The position numbers and the translations under genes are program-made. From contig JAFVAI010000089.1 in NCBI GenBank assembly GCA_017480545.1, positions 1 to 49,796 on the forward strand: DNA of 49,796 nt, read 5' to 3'. Numbering within the stretch: position 1 is the first letter of the stretch; each line of letters begins with the position of its first letter. The notes below the pieces were generated by a model, which did not search any database, was not told where the DNA came from, and saw only the letters and a list, made by a program, of their open reading frames with translations. Below are positions 1 through 6,390 of the stretch, piece after piece. Source of the DNA: Schwartzia sp. (in: firmicutes) (GTDB lineage Bacteria; Bacillota; Negativicutes; Selenomonadales; Selenomonadaceae).

Positions 1-485
1 AGAGCATCGAGGAATACATCATCGCGCCGATTCGCCCATTCGCCTACGTCATCGGCAAGGTGCTGGCGGCGGTGCTGCGCGGCATGATTTCCTCGGCGAT
101 CATCGTTGCGTTGGCGTATGCCTTCGGCGCGCATTTCACCATCACGCCGCTGTTCGTCCTCGTGCTGATGCTGAACTGCGCCGTCTTCGCGGGCATCGGC
201 TTCGCGGCGGCAATGTACCTCGGCACCTATGAGCAGATGGGGCAGGTCAACACCTATATCCTGCTCCCCATGTCGTTCCTCTGCGGCACCTTCTTCTCGA
301 CCCGTGCGCTGCCCGAGGCGCTGCGCCTCGCCATCGAGTGCCTGCCGCTGACCCACACCAGCTACCTCCTGCGCGGCATCGGAAGCGGCGCGGAGGTCTC
401 CCTCGTCTCCGTCGCGGTGCTGGCGATTTACCTCGCCGCGGTACTCTTGATCAGCGGAAAAGCCTTTATCAATCTCCGGCGGTAA
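1..485 (+). CDS. ABC-2 type transporter permease, C-terminal part (5' end outside window)
   Basis: The reading frame is already open at base 3 and runs to a TAA at 483-485, so only the last ~160 residues are present. It is strongly hydrophobic with about four to five membrane segments. The sequence SIEEYIIAPIRPF and the later LPMSFLCGTFFS followed by LPLTHTSYLLRGI match the membrane domain of ABC-2 exporters of the NodJ/DrrB type, which pair with a separate ATPase to export drugs, polysaccharide or lipid-linked substrates. The ATPase is expected upstream, outside the window. The substrate cannot be told from this fragment. A strong hairpin follows the stop. Confidence 0.8.
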   Translation, partial: SIEEYIIAPIRPFAYVIGKVLAAVLRGMISSAIIVALAYAFGAHFTITPLFVLVLMLNCAVFAGIGFAAAMYLGTYEQMGQVNTYILLPMSFLCGTFFSTRALPEALRLAIECLPLTHTSYLLRGIGSGAEVSLVSVAVLAIYLAAVLLISGKAFINLRR

Positions 486-508
486 CACGAAGAGCAACCA
501 TCAAAACA

Positions 509-552
509 GGGGCTGTCGCACGAGAAATTTTCTCCATGCGACAGCCCCTTTA
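509..552. terminator. Rho-independent terminator after the ABC permease
   Basis: A perfect 12-bp stem (GGGGCTGTCGCA at 509-520 with its complement at 537-548) is followed by a short T-rich stretch. It separates the permease from the next gene cluster. Confidence 0.8.
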
Positions 553-600
553 CTTCGAGGGTGCAAATTGCTATACTTTTTATGGAAAGAAGGTGCGGTG

Positions 601-879
601 ATGACGGTTTCGACGATTGCGCTTTTGGGAAACGAGGGAGAGTTCACCAGTTTTTCCTTCGCTGGACAAAACATCCGTTTCCGCACGTCGCGGCATTTGG
701 AACGGTACACGAAAATCAAGACATGGGACAACGGCTATTTGGAAGTCATGGCAAAATACGACAACGCGCCGGACGAAGAAGAGGAATACATCGACCTGAT
801 TCCCGTCCTGAAAAACCTGTATATCGAGCCGCAAGAATTTTTGAAAAATATCAAGGAGGTACGCATCTGTCATGAATAA
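601..879 (+). CDS. Small uncharacterised acidic protein, first gene of a three-gene cluster
   Basis: A 92-residue soluble protein that I cannot assign to a function. The C-terminal half is acidic and ends in a segment around EEYIDLIPVLKNLYIEP, a pattern I associate with small domain-of-unknown-function proteins found beside DUF4160-like genes. The start at 601 has an AGAAGGTG Shine-Dalgarno, and an extended -10 (TGCTATACT) lies at 567-575. Its last 8 bases overlap the next start, and the second and third genes overlap by 8 bases in the same way, which points to one translationally coupled unit. A toxin-antitoxin or other module role is possible but unproven. Confidence 0.65.
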   Translation: MTVSTIALLGNEGEFTSFSFAGQNIRFRTSRHLERYTKIKTWDNGYLEVMAKYDNAPDEEEEYIDLIPVLKNLYIEPQEFLKNIKEVRICHE

Positions 880-1117
880 TTTGGACGCGATAGCCGACCG
901 TGCGGACATGATTGTAAACGGCTACGCTTTCACCAAAGAGGCCGACGGCATCCGCGTGCTGAACTTGGAAGCTCCGCATAATGCTTCCGTGCTGTCCGAG
1001 GACGGCGACGTGATTGAAACGAACATGAACGATATTGAACTTGCCTTGATTGGACGCTACTACGCGCGCAACCGCCAATTTCTCCTTGCGTCTTCGGAGG
1101 AAGCGGCGTATGCCTAA
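872..1117 (+). CDS. Small uncharacterised protein, second gene of the cluster
   Basis: An 81-residue soluble protein containing VNGYAFTKEADGIRVLNL and ETNMNDIELALIGRYY. It reads like a compact one-domain protein broadly similar in layout to DUF2442-type partners, but the assignment is weak. AAGGAGG at 855-861 is a strong ribosome site for the ATG at 872. It overlaps the upstream gene by 8 bases (872-879) and the downstream gene by 8 bases (1110-1117). No membrane segment or signal peptide is visible. Co-transcription with its two neighbours is the best clue to its role. Confidence 0.65.
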   Translation: MNNLDAIADRADMIVNGYAFTKEADGIRVLNLEAPHNASVLSEDGDVIETNMNDIELALIGRYYARNRQFLLASSEEAAYA

Positions 1118-1423
1118 ATATTATGCGTTCAAGGTGTGCGGCTATTATCTCTATTTCACGTCGCACTGCATTGTTGAAGCGATGCACGTCCACGCCAGCG
1201 ACAGGAAGCTGACGGAGGCGGCCTCGGCAAAATTCTTCGTCATGGGCAACGGAGATACGCGCCTCGAAAACCGAGGCGTGCTGAACGACATGGAAATCCG
1301 CGCTATAGGGAACCATTGATCAACTATAGATTCAATTCTGGACGGGCATTCATCAAGGAAAATTATCTCGAAATGTATAGGAAATGGGCGTCAATGAGCG
1401 ACAAGGGATTTTATGGGGAATGA
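1110..1423 (+). pseudogene. DUF4160-like protein gene, disrupted near its 3' end
   Basis: The intact part encodes 69 residues with GYYLYFTSHC, MHVHASDRKL and AKFFV, typical of DUF4160-like small proteins often found beside a partner domain in putative toxin-antitoxin pairs. The frame stops at TGA 1317-1319, right after LNDMEIRAI. A second frame then encodes FIKENYLEMYRKW and SDKGFYGE and ends at TGA 1421-1423. That segment looks like the normal C-terminal end of the family. About 37-40 extra bases between roughly 1308 and 1347 therefore appear to have broken the gene. CTATAG occurs at both 1303-1308 and 1324-1329. The family call is from memory of the pattern and is moderately sure. Confidence 0.6.
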
Positions 1424-1430
1424 ATGAAAT

Positions 1431-1462
1431 AAAAAAGGGGCATGGCGGTTTTGCCATGCCCC
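1431..1462 (-). terminator. Terminator of the minus-strand accessory operon
   Basis: The stem GGGGCATGGC (1437-1446) pairs with 1453-1462. The A-run at 1431-1436 gives a U tract on the minus strand, so it ends transcription coming from 2250 towards 1504. Confidence 0.85.
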
Positions 1463-1503
1463 TGCTTTTCTAGTCAGTGCCGGATGCATATTGACAATCC
1501 CCG

Positions 1504-1710
1504 TTATCTTTTCAGTCGCTCCATCGCCTTTCCAACCAGAATACAAAAGAAAAGCGCCGGTCCAAGGTAAGCCAAAACAGCCGCCCCCGGCCCCATGAAA
1601 AACATGACAAGGCCCGCAATCACGGCGATTGGCACAATCAACTGCACAATATATTTTCCGAATAGCGTAATGATAAAAACCAAGGCGAGTGCGACAAGTG
1701 CGGCGCCCAT
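1504..1710 (-). CDS. Small membrane protein, two predicted helices
   Basis: A 68-residue very hydrophobic protein with about two to three membrane segments and a basic tail (AMERLKR). Nothing in it identifies a family. It lies 14 bases downstream of the HNH gene stop and just before a strong terminator, so it is the last gene of a three-gene minus-strand unit. The start at 1710 follows GGAGG. Holin-like or accessory-membrane roles can be imagined but there is no evidence for one. Confidence 0.6.
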   Translation of the reverse strand: MGAALVALALVFIITLFGKYIVQLIVPIAVIAGLVMFFMGPGAAVLAYLGPALFFCILVGKAMERLKR

Positions 1711-1724
1711 TTTGATTCCTCCTG

Positions 1725-2000
1725 TTAATCATCCCAAAGCGACGAGAGGGAATTTTTTGCGCGGCGTGCATTGTTGCCGATATAATCTGGCACAGTATCC
1801 CGGAGGCTGTCCTGCTTGGAACGGTTGCAGTGCTTGCAGAGGCATTGCAGATTGTCGAGGCCGTCCCAGCCGCCGTAATTTTGCGGCAAGATATGGTCAA
1901 TGTCCGCATCGCCTTTCCGCATCTTGCGCCCGCATTTCACACAAGTATACCAACCGTGATTCGATTTATTTGTACTGAAATAATTATCTCGATACCCCAT
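1725..2000 (-). CDS. HNH endonuclease-like protein
   Basis: A 91-residue protein with a compact HNH (beta-beta-alpha metal) nuclease core: CVKCGRKM, then DIDHILPQNYGG, then LQCLCKHCNRSKQ. The two CxxC pairs would bind structural zinc, and the DIDH histidine and later Asn fit the HNH active site. Small free-standing HNH proteins occur in prophages, restriction systems and homing elements. Here it sits between a 72-residue unknown protein and a membrane protein, divergent from an XRE regulator, which suggests a small mobile or phage-derived accessory unit. Confidence 0.8.
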   Translation of the reverse strand: MGYRDNYFSTNKSNHGWYTCVKCGRKMRKGDADIDHILPQNYGGWDGLDNLQCLCKHCNRSKQDSLRDTVPDYIGNNARRAKNSLSSLWDD

Positions 2001-2031
2001 TTTGATATTCCTCCTAAAATTTAATGTGCAC

Positions 2032-2250
2032 TTAAACTGTTTGCATTTCTTCTTTTATGACGTGTATATTCCCCAGTGATTTCTCCTGCAACGCTTCCTC
2101 ATACGCCAACGTCGCGTGTTCGACCTCCACGCATCCTGTCGCGTTGCATATTGTCCGCATCGTTTCCAAGAGCCGCGCCCCTTCCGCTTCATTGCAATTT
2201 CCGTCCACGGCATCACCTTCTATAATAATTTTAGGTTTATTATATAACAA
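2032..2250 (-). CDS. Small hypothetical protein, first gene of the HNH unit
   Basis: A frame of 72 residues with no family I recognise. It is acidic, and has three cysteines (Cys19, Cys35, Cys40). The furthest start is TTG at 2250, directly beside the palindrome at 2253-2268. An internal GTG about 14 codons later is an alternative, so the N-terminus is uncertain. It reads in the same direction as the HNH gene with a gap of about 30 bases. Divergent placement from the XRE gene suggests shared control. Confidence 0.45.
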   Translation of the reverse strand: MLYNKPKIIIEGDAVDGNCNEAEGARLLETMRTICNATGCVEVEHATLAYEEALQEKSLGNIHVIKEEMQTV

Positions 2251-2252
2251 TT

Positions 2253-2268
2253 ATTGCTATATAGCAAT
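2253..2268. promoter_or_regulatory. Perfect 16-bp palindrome, probable XRE operator
   Basis: ATTGCTATATAGCAAT is an exact palindrome in the divergent gap between the minus-strand HNH unit and the XRE gene. Its position at the promoters of both units is where a self-regulating XRE repressor would bind. That binding is an inference. Confidence 0.6.
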
Positions 2269-2274
2269 CTTTCT

Positions 2275-2302
2275 TGACTTTTTCAACTGCTATTCTTATT
2301 AT
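2275..2302 (+). promoter_or_regulatory. Promoter of the XRE regulator gene
   Basis: TTGACT at 2275-2280 and TATTAT at 2297-2302 are separated by 16 bases. It is 7 bases downstream of the palindrome and about 28 bases before the XRE start codon. Confidence 0.6.
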
Positions 2303-2329
2303 AGAAAAGGAAAAGTAGGAGGATTTTGC

Positions 2330-2740
2330 ATGAGCATCAATCAGCGGTTTCGGCAGGTGCGTAAGCATTTGAAAATGCAGCAGAGTGAGTTTGCAAAGAG
2401 ATTGGGGCTTTCACAGACCAGTGTTTCTTGGTTGGAACAAGATGGAAACACCGTTTCCGAGCAGACGATACGCCTTTTGCATCTCGACTTCCACGTTTCC
2501 GAGGAGTGGCTTCGTACCGGCAACGGGCCGATGTTTTCGGCGGAGGATGATTCTCCGTTGGAGAGGCTTTGCCGGGAGTATGCCGTTTCCGATTGCGAGC
2601 GGCGGATTTTGGAGCTTTATTTTTCCTTTGATCCGAAACGTCGGAAGATGGTCTGTGATTTCGTGGACGAATTTTTTCGAAAGGCGATGGCGGACAAACA
2701 GCCGACGCAAAATCCAAGTGCCACGAAAGCAGGCGAATAA
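2330..2740 (+). CDS. XRE-family transcriptional regulator
   Basis: A 136-residue protein. Residues ~1-65 form a Cro/C1-type helix-turn-helix (MQQSEFAKRLGLSQTSVSWL, with the recognition helix around SQTSVSWLEQ) plus the usual WLRTGNGPMF end of the domain. The rest is a short helical tail that probably dimerises. The ATG at 2330 is preceded by AGGAGG at 2317-2322. An open frame extends upstream to 2057, but it crosses the promoter and palindrome, so the later start is preferred. It probably represses itself and the divergent HNH unit through the palindrome at 2253-2268. Confidence 0.85.
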   Translation: MSINQRFRQVRKHLKMQQSEFAKRLGLSQTSVSWLEQDGNTVSEQTIRLLHLDFHVSEEWLRTGNGPMFSAEDDSPLERLCREYAVSDCERRILELYFSFDPKRRKMVCDFVDEFFRKAMADKQPTQNPSATKAGE

Positions 2741-2758
2741 TATCAAGGGTTTGCGCGG

Positions 2759-2805
2759 GTTGAAAAATTTTGAAGTAAGAATTTCTTACCTCAAAATTTT
2801 TCAAC
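2759..2805. repeat. Long imperfect inverted repeat downstream of the XRE gene
   Basis: Arms of about 22 bases (GTTGAAAAATTTTGA and its complement, plus GTAAGAA/TTCTTAC) pair with one mismatch and almost no loop. It lies 18 bases after the XRE stop and could be a terminator without a clear U tract, or a recombination or repeat element. Confidence 0.6.
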
Positions 2806-2848
2806 GTCGTTTTGTCCGCAATATCGCGCATAAGCATCCAAGCAAAAA

Positions 2849-2885
2849 CGCCCCTGCCTGCGAATTCTGATCGCAGACAGGGGCG
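2849..2885 (-). terminator. Terminator of the nagZ-like gene
   Basis: The stem CGCCCCTGCCTGCG (2849-2862) pairs with 2872-2885 with one mismatch. The A-run just before it is a U tract on the minus strand, 14 bases past the nagZ stop. Confidence 0.85.
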
Positions 2886-2898
2886 CTTTGCATTTTTT

Positions 2899-4032
2899 CT
2901 ATTTCGCCGCGTTTTCTTCCAATGCCAGTTTGGCCAACAGGATGCGGCGAACGGAGTCGTCCACTCGTTTTTCGGACAGGCGGCCGCTTTGCAGGGCTTT
3001 CAGGAGCCCGTTGTAAACGTCCTGCTCATGCTCGTATTCGTGGCAGACGAGGACGAGGTCGGCTCCGGCCTCCACGGCCCGGACGCCTAATTCCTCGAAG
3101 GGGAAGATGTCCGCCGCCGCCATTTCCATGTCGTCGGTGACGACGACGCCTTGCCAGCCGAGTTCGTCGCGCAGCAGAGAGGTCATGACGGCTTTGGAGA
3201 GGCTGGCCGGGTGGTTTTCGTCCAAGGCCGTGTAAAGGATATGCGAAACCATGACGAAAAATCGCCGTTGGTTGCCCTGTCCCATCATCGCGCGGAAGGG
3301 AACGAGGTCTTCCGCCTCCAGCGTTTCCCTGTCCGCGTTGACGACGACGCTCTCCAAATGCGTGTCTGCCTCGCCCTTGCCGAGGCCGGGGAAATGTTTG
3401 AGCGTGCAGAGGATTCCCGCTTCCTCATAGCCGGCGACGGCCTCGCGGACGAAGCCAGCCACTTGGTCGGCGTCGTCGGAATAGCACCTTGCGCCATCGC
3501 CCACGTCGGCCACGGGCGCAAAGTTCAGATTGATTCCGAAGGAGCGGAGCTTTTTCCCCGTGTCCCTCGCCCAGACCCGCGCCAGCGCCGTGTCGCCTTT
3601 CGCGCCGATTTCGGACTGCGCCGGAGGCGGCGGCAAAATGTCCTGCATCCGGACGACAGGGCCGCCCTCTTCGTCAATGGCGATGAAAAGCGGCGGTTCG
3701 CCGTGCCGCGCTTCCTGCAATTCCGTTGTAAAGCCGCGCACACCGTCCGCCATCTCAAGATTGCGGTCGTAGAGAATGACGCCGCCGACGGCGTATTCGG
3801 AAAGCATGAAGCGGCTGTCCTCGTCCAGTTCCGTGCCATGGACGCCGATCATCAGCAACTGCCCGATTTTCTCGGCGGGCGTCATGCGGGCGAGCATCGC
3901 GTCCGCCCGTTCCTCCGAAGTCATTTCGTGCGCCGCGCCGCCCGTTCCCGCCCGCGTCGGGCCGCCGCACCCCGTCAGTGCCAGCATCGTGAAAAGCAGC
4001 GCGGCAAGAAAAAAGGGAAGTTTTCGTTTCAT
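2899..4032 (-). CDS. nagZ: Beta-N-acetylhexosaminidase, GH3 family lipoprotein
   Basis: A 377-residue exported lipoprotein. It has a basic N-terminus, a hydrophobic segment and a lipobox LTGC with Cys22. The catalytic domain follows glycoside hydrolase family 3 NagZ: QLLMIGVHGT, AIDEEGGPVVRM, the KHFPGLGKGEADTHLE loop that carries the acid/base His, and VVVTDDMEM with the nucleophile Asp. It would remove N-acetylglucosamine from peptidoglycan fragments outside the inner membrane. Length is normal for NagZ with a lipoprotein leader. GGAGG precedes the ATG at 4032. A terminator-like hairpin stands right upstream of that ribosome site, so its promoter is unclear. Confidence 0.9.
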   Translation of the reverse strand: MKRKLPFFLAALLFTMLALTGCGGPTRAGTGGAAHEMTSEERADAMLARMTPAEKIGQLLMIGVHGTELDEDSRFMLSEYAVGGVILYDRNLEMADGVRGFTTELQEARHGEPPLFIAIDEEGGPVVRMQDILPPPPAQSEIGAKGDTALARVWARDTGKKLRSFGINLNFAPVADVGDGARCYSDDADQVAGFVREAVAGYEEAGILCTLKHFPGLGKGEADTHLESVVVNADRETLEAEDLVPFRAMMGQGNQRRFFVMVSHILYTALDENHPASLSKAVMTSLLRDELGWQGVVVTDDMEMAAADIFPFEELGVRAVEAGADLVLVCHEYEHEQDVYNGLLKALQSGRLSEKRVDDSVRRILLAKLALEENAAK

Positions 4033-4049
4033 AGCAATGCCTCCAAGAA

Positions 4050-4077
4050 AAAAGGGACTGCGGCGACAGTCCCTTTT
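4050..4077 (-). terminator. Hairpin with U tract between lexA/MITE and nagZ
   Basis: AAGGGACTG (4052-4060) pairs with CAGTCCCTT (4067-4075), followed on the minus strand by a T-run. It lies only about 10 bases upstream of the nagZ Shine-Dalgarno. It may simply end lexA transcription, or may act as an attenuator for read-through into nagZ. Confidence 0.7.
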
Positions 4078-4111
4078 GAAAATTTATACCGATCGCAGTT
4101 AGGATTTTTAA

Positions 4112-4270
4112 GGAAACGACGATTAAGTCAATTCGAGGCCATGTCGAAGGATTTTTTCGTCTGTCTAGGAAAGCCCCTCGAAGGCGTAGCATTGCTACGT
4201 CGAGAGGGGATTGACGACGACAGGCGGAAAAAGACTCGGCATGGGCCGAAGGGACTTATTCGGCGTTTCC
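4112..4270. mobile_element. MITE related to an IS5-family element, with TTAA target duplication
   Basis: A 159-bp non-coding element with terminal inverted repeats GGAAACGACGATTAAGTC at 4112-4129 and, in complement, GGAAACGCCGAATAAGTC at 4253-4270. TTAA stands outside both ends (4108-4111 and 4271-4274), fitting an IS5-family target duplication. The whole element folds on itself around CGTAGC-ATT-GCTACG at 4185-4199, with a second strong block at CCCCTCGA/TCGAGAGGGG. The right-hand repeat is identical to the end of the IS5-like element at 49661-49678, which probably supplies the transposase. Outside the TTAA, the ATCGCAG..AGGATT flanks are also inverted copies. Confidence 0.8.
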
Positions 4271-4361
4271 TTAAATCCTTGCTGCGATTGCATGATAAGC
4301 AGCGAACCGCAATCTTCGATTGCGTGTGAGTCGCTTATGCAAAGCTGACGTCAGACGCATA

Positions 4362-4979
4362 TTACATTTGCCGATAAACGCCGATGACCTTGCCGAGCAC
4401 GACCACATTCGTCTCGTAGAACGGCTCCATCGTGTCGTTTTCCGGCTGGAGCTTGACGCGGTTTTTCTCAAAGAAAATGCGCTTGACGGTAGCCTCCTCG
4501 TTTTCAACAAGGGCGACGACAATCTCGCCGTTCTTCGCCGTGTCCTGCTCCTTGACGAAAATATAATCGCCGTCATAGATGCCGACGTTGATCATGCTTT
4601 CGCCCTGCACACGCAACATAAAGGTATCGTCTTGGGTACCCAAGAGCGAGGACGGCACGTTGAAGACCTCCTCGACGTTTTCCTCGGCGGTGATGGGTAC
4701 GCCCGCCGCCACGTTGCCGACCAGCGGCACACGCAGCATGTGCTCCCACGGCTTTTCGCCCACCAGCTCGATGGCGCGGGGCTTCGTCGGGTCGCGGTGA
4801 ATCTTGCCTTCGGCTTCCAACATGTGCAGATAGGAATGCACCGTGGAGCTGGAGCTGAGCCCCACTTCCTCGCCGATTTCGCGGACGGAGGGCGGATAGC
4901 CTTTCTTCATCAGGAAATCCTTGATGTACTTGTAGATTTCCGCGCAGCGTACCGAGGCTGTTTTGTTCTTTCTCGACAT
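4362..4979 (-). CDS. lexA: LexA repressor
   Basis: A 205-residue SOS repressor. The N-terminal winged helix-turn-helix spans about residues 5-65 (PPSVREIGEEVGLSSSSTVH). The self-cleavage site is Ala92-Gly93 in NVAAGVPI. The serine-lysine dyad is Ser128 (QGESMI) and Lys166 (ATVKRIF). Length and layout are standard. The ATG at 4979 follows AAAGGAG. A promoter with a likely LexA half-box lies just upstream, so autoregulation is expected. It is monocistronic, with the MITE downstream. Confidence 0.96.
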   Translation of the reverse strand: MSRKNKTASVRCAEIYKYIKDFLMKKGYPPSVREIGEEVGLSSSSTVHSYLHMLEAEGKIHRDPTKPRAIELVGEKPWEHMLRVPLVGNVAAGVPITAEENVEEVFNVPSSLLGTQDDTFMLRVQGESMINVGIYDGDYIFVKEQDTAKNGEIVVALVENEEATVKRIFFEKNRVKLQPENDTMEPFYETNVVVLGKVIGVYRQM

Positions 4980-4994
4980 GCGATCTTCTCCTTT

Positions 4995-5043
4995 CGAACG
5001 TACGGTTTATTCAAATATAGCACAGGAGTGCGAGGCTTGTAAA
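4995..5043 (-). promoter_or_regulatory. lexA promoter with imperfect LexA box
   Basis: On the minus strand, TTTACA (5038-5043) and an extended -10 TGCTATATT (TATATT at 5014-5019) are 18 bases apart. At 4995-5008, CGAACGTACGGTTT keeps one good half of the Firmicute LexA box (CGAAC-N4-GTTCG) but the other half is degenerate. It overlaps the expected transcription start. Confidence 0.55.
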
Positions 5044-5098
5044 GATATTTTTCAAGTTTTTTCGAGATTTTGCACCCAAAACGCCGAAGCGTTCATGC

Positions 5099-5120
5099 GG
5101 ATCTCATGCACCCTCTGCAA
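5099..5120. repeat. Short copy of a dispersed intergenic repeat
   Basis: The sequence around ATCTCATGCACCCTCTG matches the tail of the longer repeat copies at 9410-9536 and 11607-11690. Confidence 0.45.
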
Positions 5121-5142
5121 AAAGAAAAAACAGAGCGCAGGA

Positions 5143-6270
5143 TCACAGCATCGCCAAAAACGCGTCGTTCGTCATGCCGTCGAAATCCTCGCCAACACGG
5201 CGTCGCAGGTACTCATCCGAAACACGGCTGTGGTCGAGACGCTCCATGACGCGATCGAGCATCGTCAAAATCCGTTCCTCGTCCGGCGCCTCGGCCTTCG
5301 CGGCGGCGGCGAGCAGCAGGGAAAATTCCGCCACGCGGAAGCGCAGCGCGAACAGCTTGAAATTCGCCGAAAAGCCGCCGCCGCAGGCGAAGGGATACAG
5401 GCGAAGAAAAAATTCGTTGACCGCGAGATTTTCAAGGATATGGCCGCTCCGCCCGTACAGGACGCGCTCGGCCTCCGCCTCGATTTCCGCGACACGGGCG
5501 GCGAGGGCGGCGACGCGGTCCGGTGGGTACCCCGCCTCATAGAGTTCGCTGAGCAGCGATGCCATATAGCGCAGCCGGGGCAGCGGATCGGCGCGGGGCG
5601 CCATGTCCGCGTCGGCCGCCGCTTCGGCGGCGCAACGGCCGAGCAGTTCCTCTTCCGGCGGCGTTTTGCCGCTGGCCGCCTCCACGGCCATGAAAAAACG
5701 TCCCAACCGCAAAAAGCGCTCGCGCAGTGAAAATTTCCGATCCTGCAAAAAAGCGATGGCACGGATTTGGAACGCGCGAAGCGCGCGCTCCCACCGCAGC
5801 GCCTCCATCGGAGGGCGCACCGCCGAGGACGCGCGGCGCGCGGGAACCATCCGCTCCCCGAATCGCATCGGCTCCCCGGGGAGCAGGGCAAGACGCGCCG
5901 CCACGGGACAGGACAGCGCGAGCGTGCGCTCGACAAAGCCCTCAAAGTGATACGAAACGCGCGGATAGGAATCGCAAATGTCGGGCAGGCACGCCTCGCC
6001 ATGCCGCTTTTGCAACAGGCAAAGCCCGTCCCCGCCGAGGAACGCGCAATTCCCGCTTTCCCCGTGGCGCGTCATCCAACCCGCTCCCTTCCGTTCCAAC
6101 CGGGCAAATATTTTCTCCCGCTCCGGCAACTTTTCCAGCCGCGCCCGCGCCGCGGCGTCCACCGGAATCCGCCAGCCGCAGCAGCAACGGCTGCCGCAGG
6201 CCGCGCCGTCGCAGACAAAATCCCAAAGATACGCGGGCGCGAATACCCGCTCCAACGCCTGTTCCCCCAT
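5143..6270 (-). CDS. fliB: Flagellin lysine-N-methylase (FliB family)
   Basis: A 375-residue cytoplasmic protein. The cysteine-rich N-terminus (FVCDGAACGSRCCCGWRIP, Cys20/25/29/30/31), followed by CAFLGGDGLCLLQ, ICDSYPR and LALSCPVAARL, is the signature of FliB proteins. FliB methylates surface lysines of flagellin, and the clustered cysteines probably hold a metal cluster. The ATG at 6270 has GGAGGG upstream. No flagellin or other flagellar gene is nearby in the window, so it is an orphan here. GC content is very high (long antisense frames are shadows). Confidence 0.85.
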   Translation of the reverse strand: MGEQALERVFAPAYLWDFVCDGAACGSRCCCGWRIPVDAAARARLEKLPEREKIFARLERKGAGWMTRHGESGNCAFLGGDGLCLLQKRHGEACLPDICDSYPRVSYHFEGFVERTLALSCPVAARLALLPGEPMRFGERMVPARRASSAVRPPMEALRWERALRAFQIRAIAFLQDRKFSLRERFLRLGRFFMAVEAASGKTPPEEELLGRCAAEAAADADMAPRADPLPRLRYMASLLSELYEAGYPPDRVAALAARVAEIEAEAERVLYGRSGHILENLAVNEFFLRLYPFACGGGFSANFKLFALRFRVAEFSLLLAAAAKAEAPDEERILTMLDRVMERLDHSRVSDEYLRRRVGEDFDGMTNDAFLAML

Positions 6271-6338
6271 GCTGTTCCCTCCCCGTCCATCTTATCCCGA
6301 AGGCTCCGGACGGTCAAGGCGCACGAAACGAAAAAATC

Positions 6339-6347
6339 TGGTATAAT
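6339..6347 (+). promoter_or_regulatory. Extended -10 promoter before the cobT-like gene
   Basis: TGGTATAAT forms an extended -10 with no clear -35. It is about 44 bases upstream of the start at 6391. No cobalamin riboswitch features were recognised in this short leader. Confidence 0.5.
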
Positions 6348-6390
6348 AGGAACAGCAACCAAATTATAATCACTGTTGGGAGGCCCGTTT

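Noticed and set aside
3151-4329. Long plus-strand open frame opposite nagZ, lexA leader and the MITE
   Set aside because: It is the high-GC shadow of nagZ, crosses a terminator and the MITE, has Arg/His/Ala-rich translation and no family motif.
6300-6390. Cobalamin riboswitch before the cobT-like gene
   Set aside because: The leader is too short and no B12-box-like conserved segments were seen.
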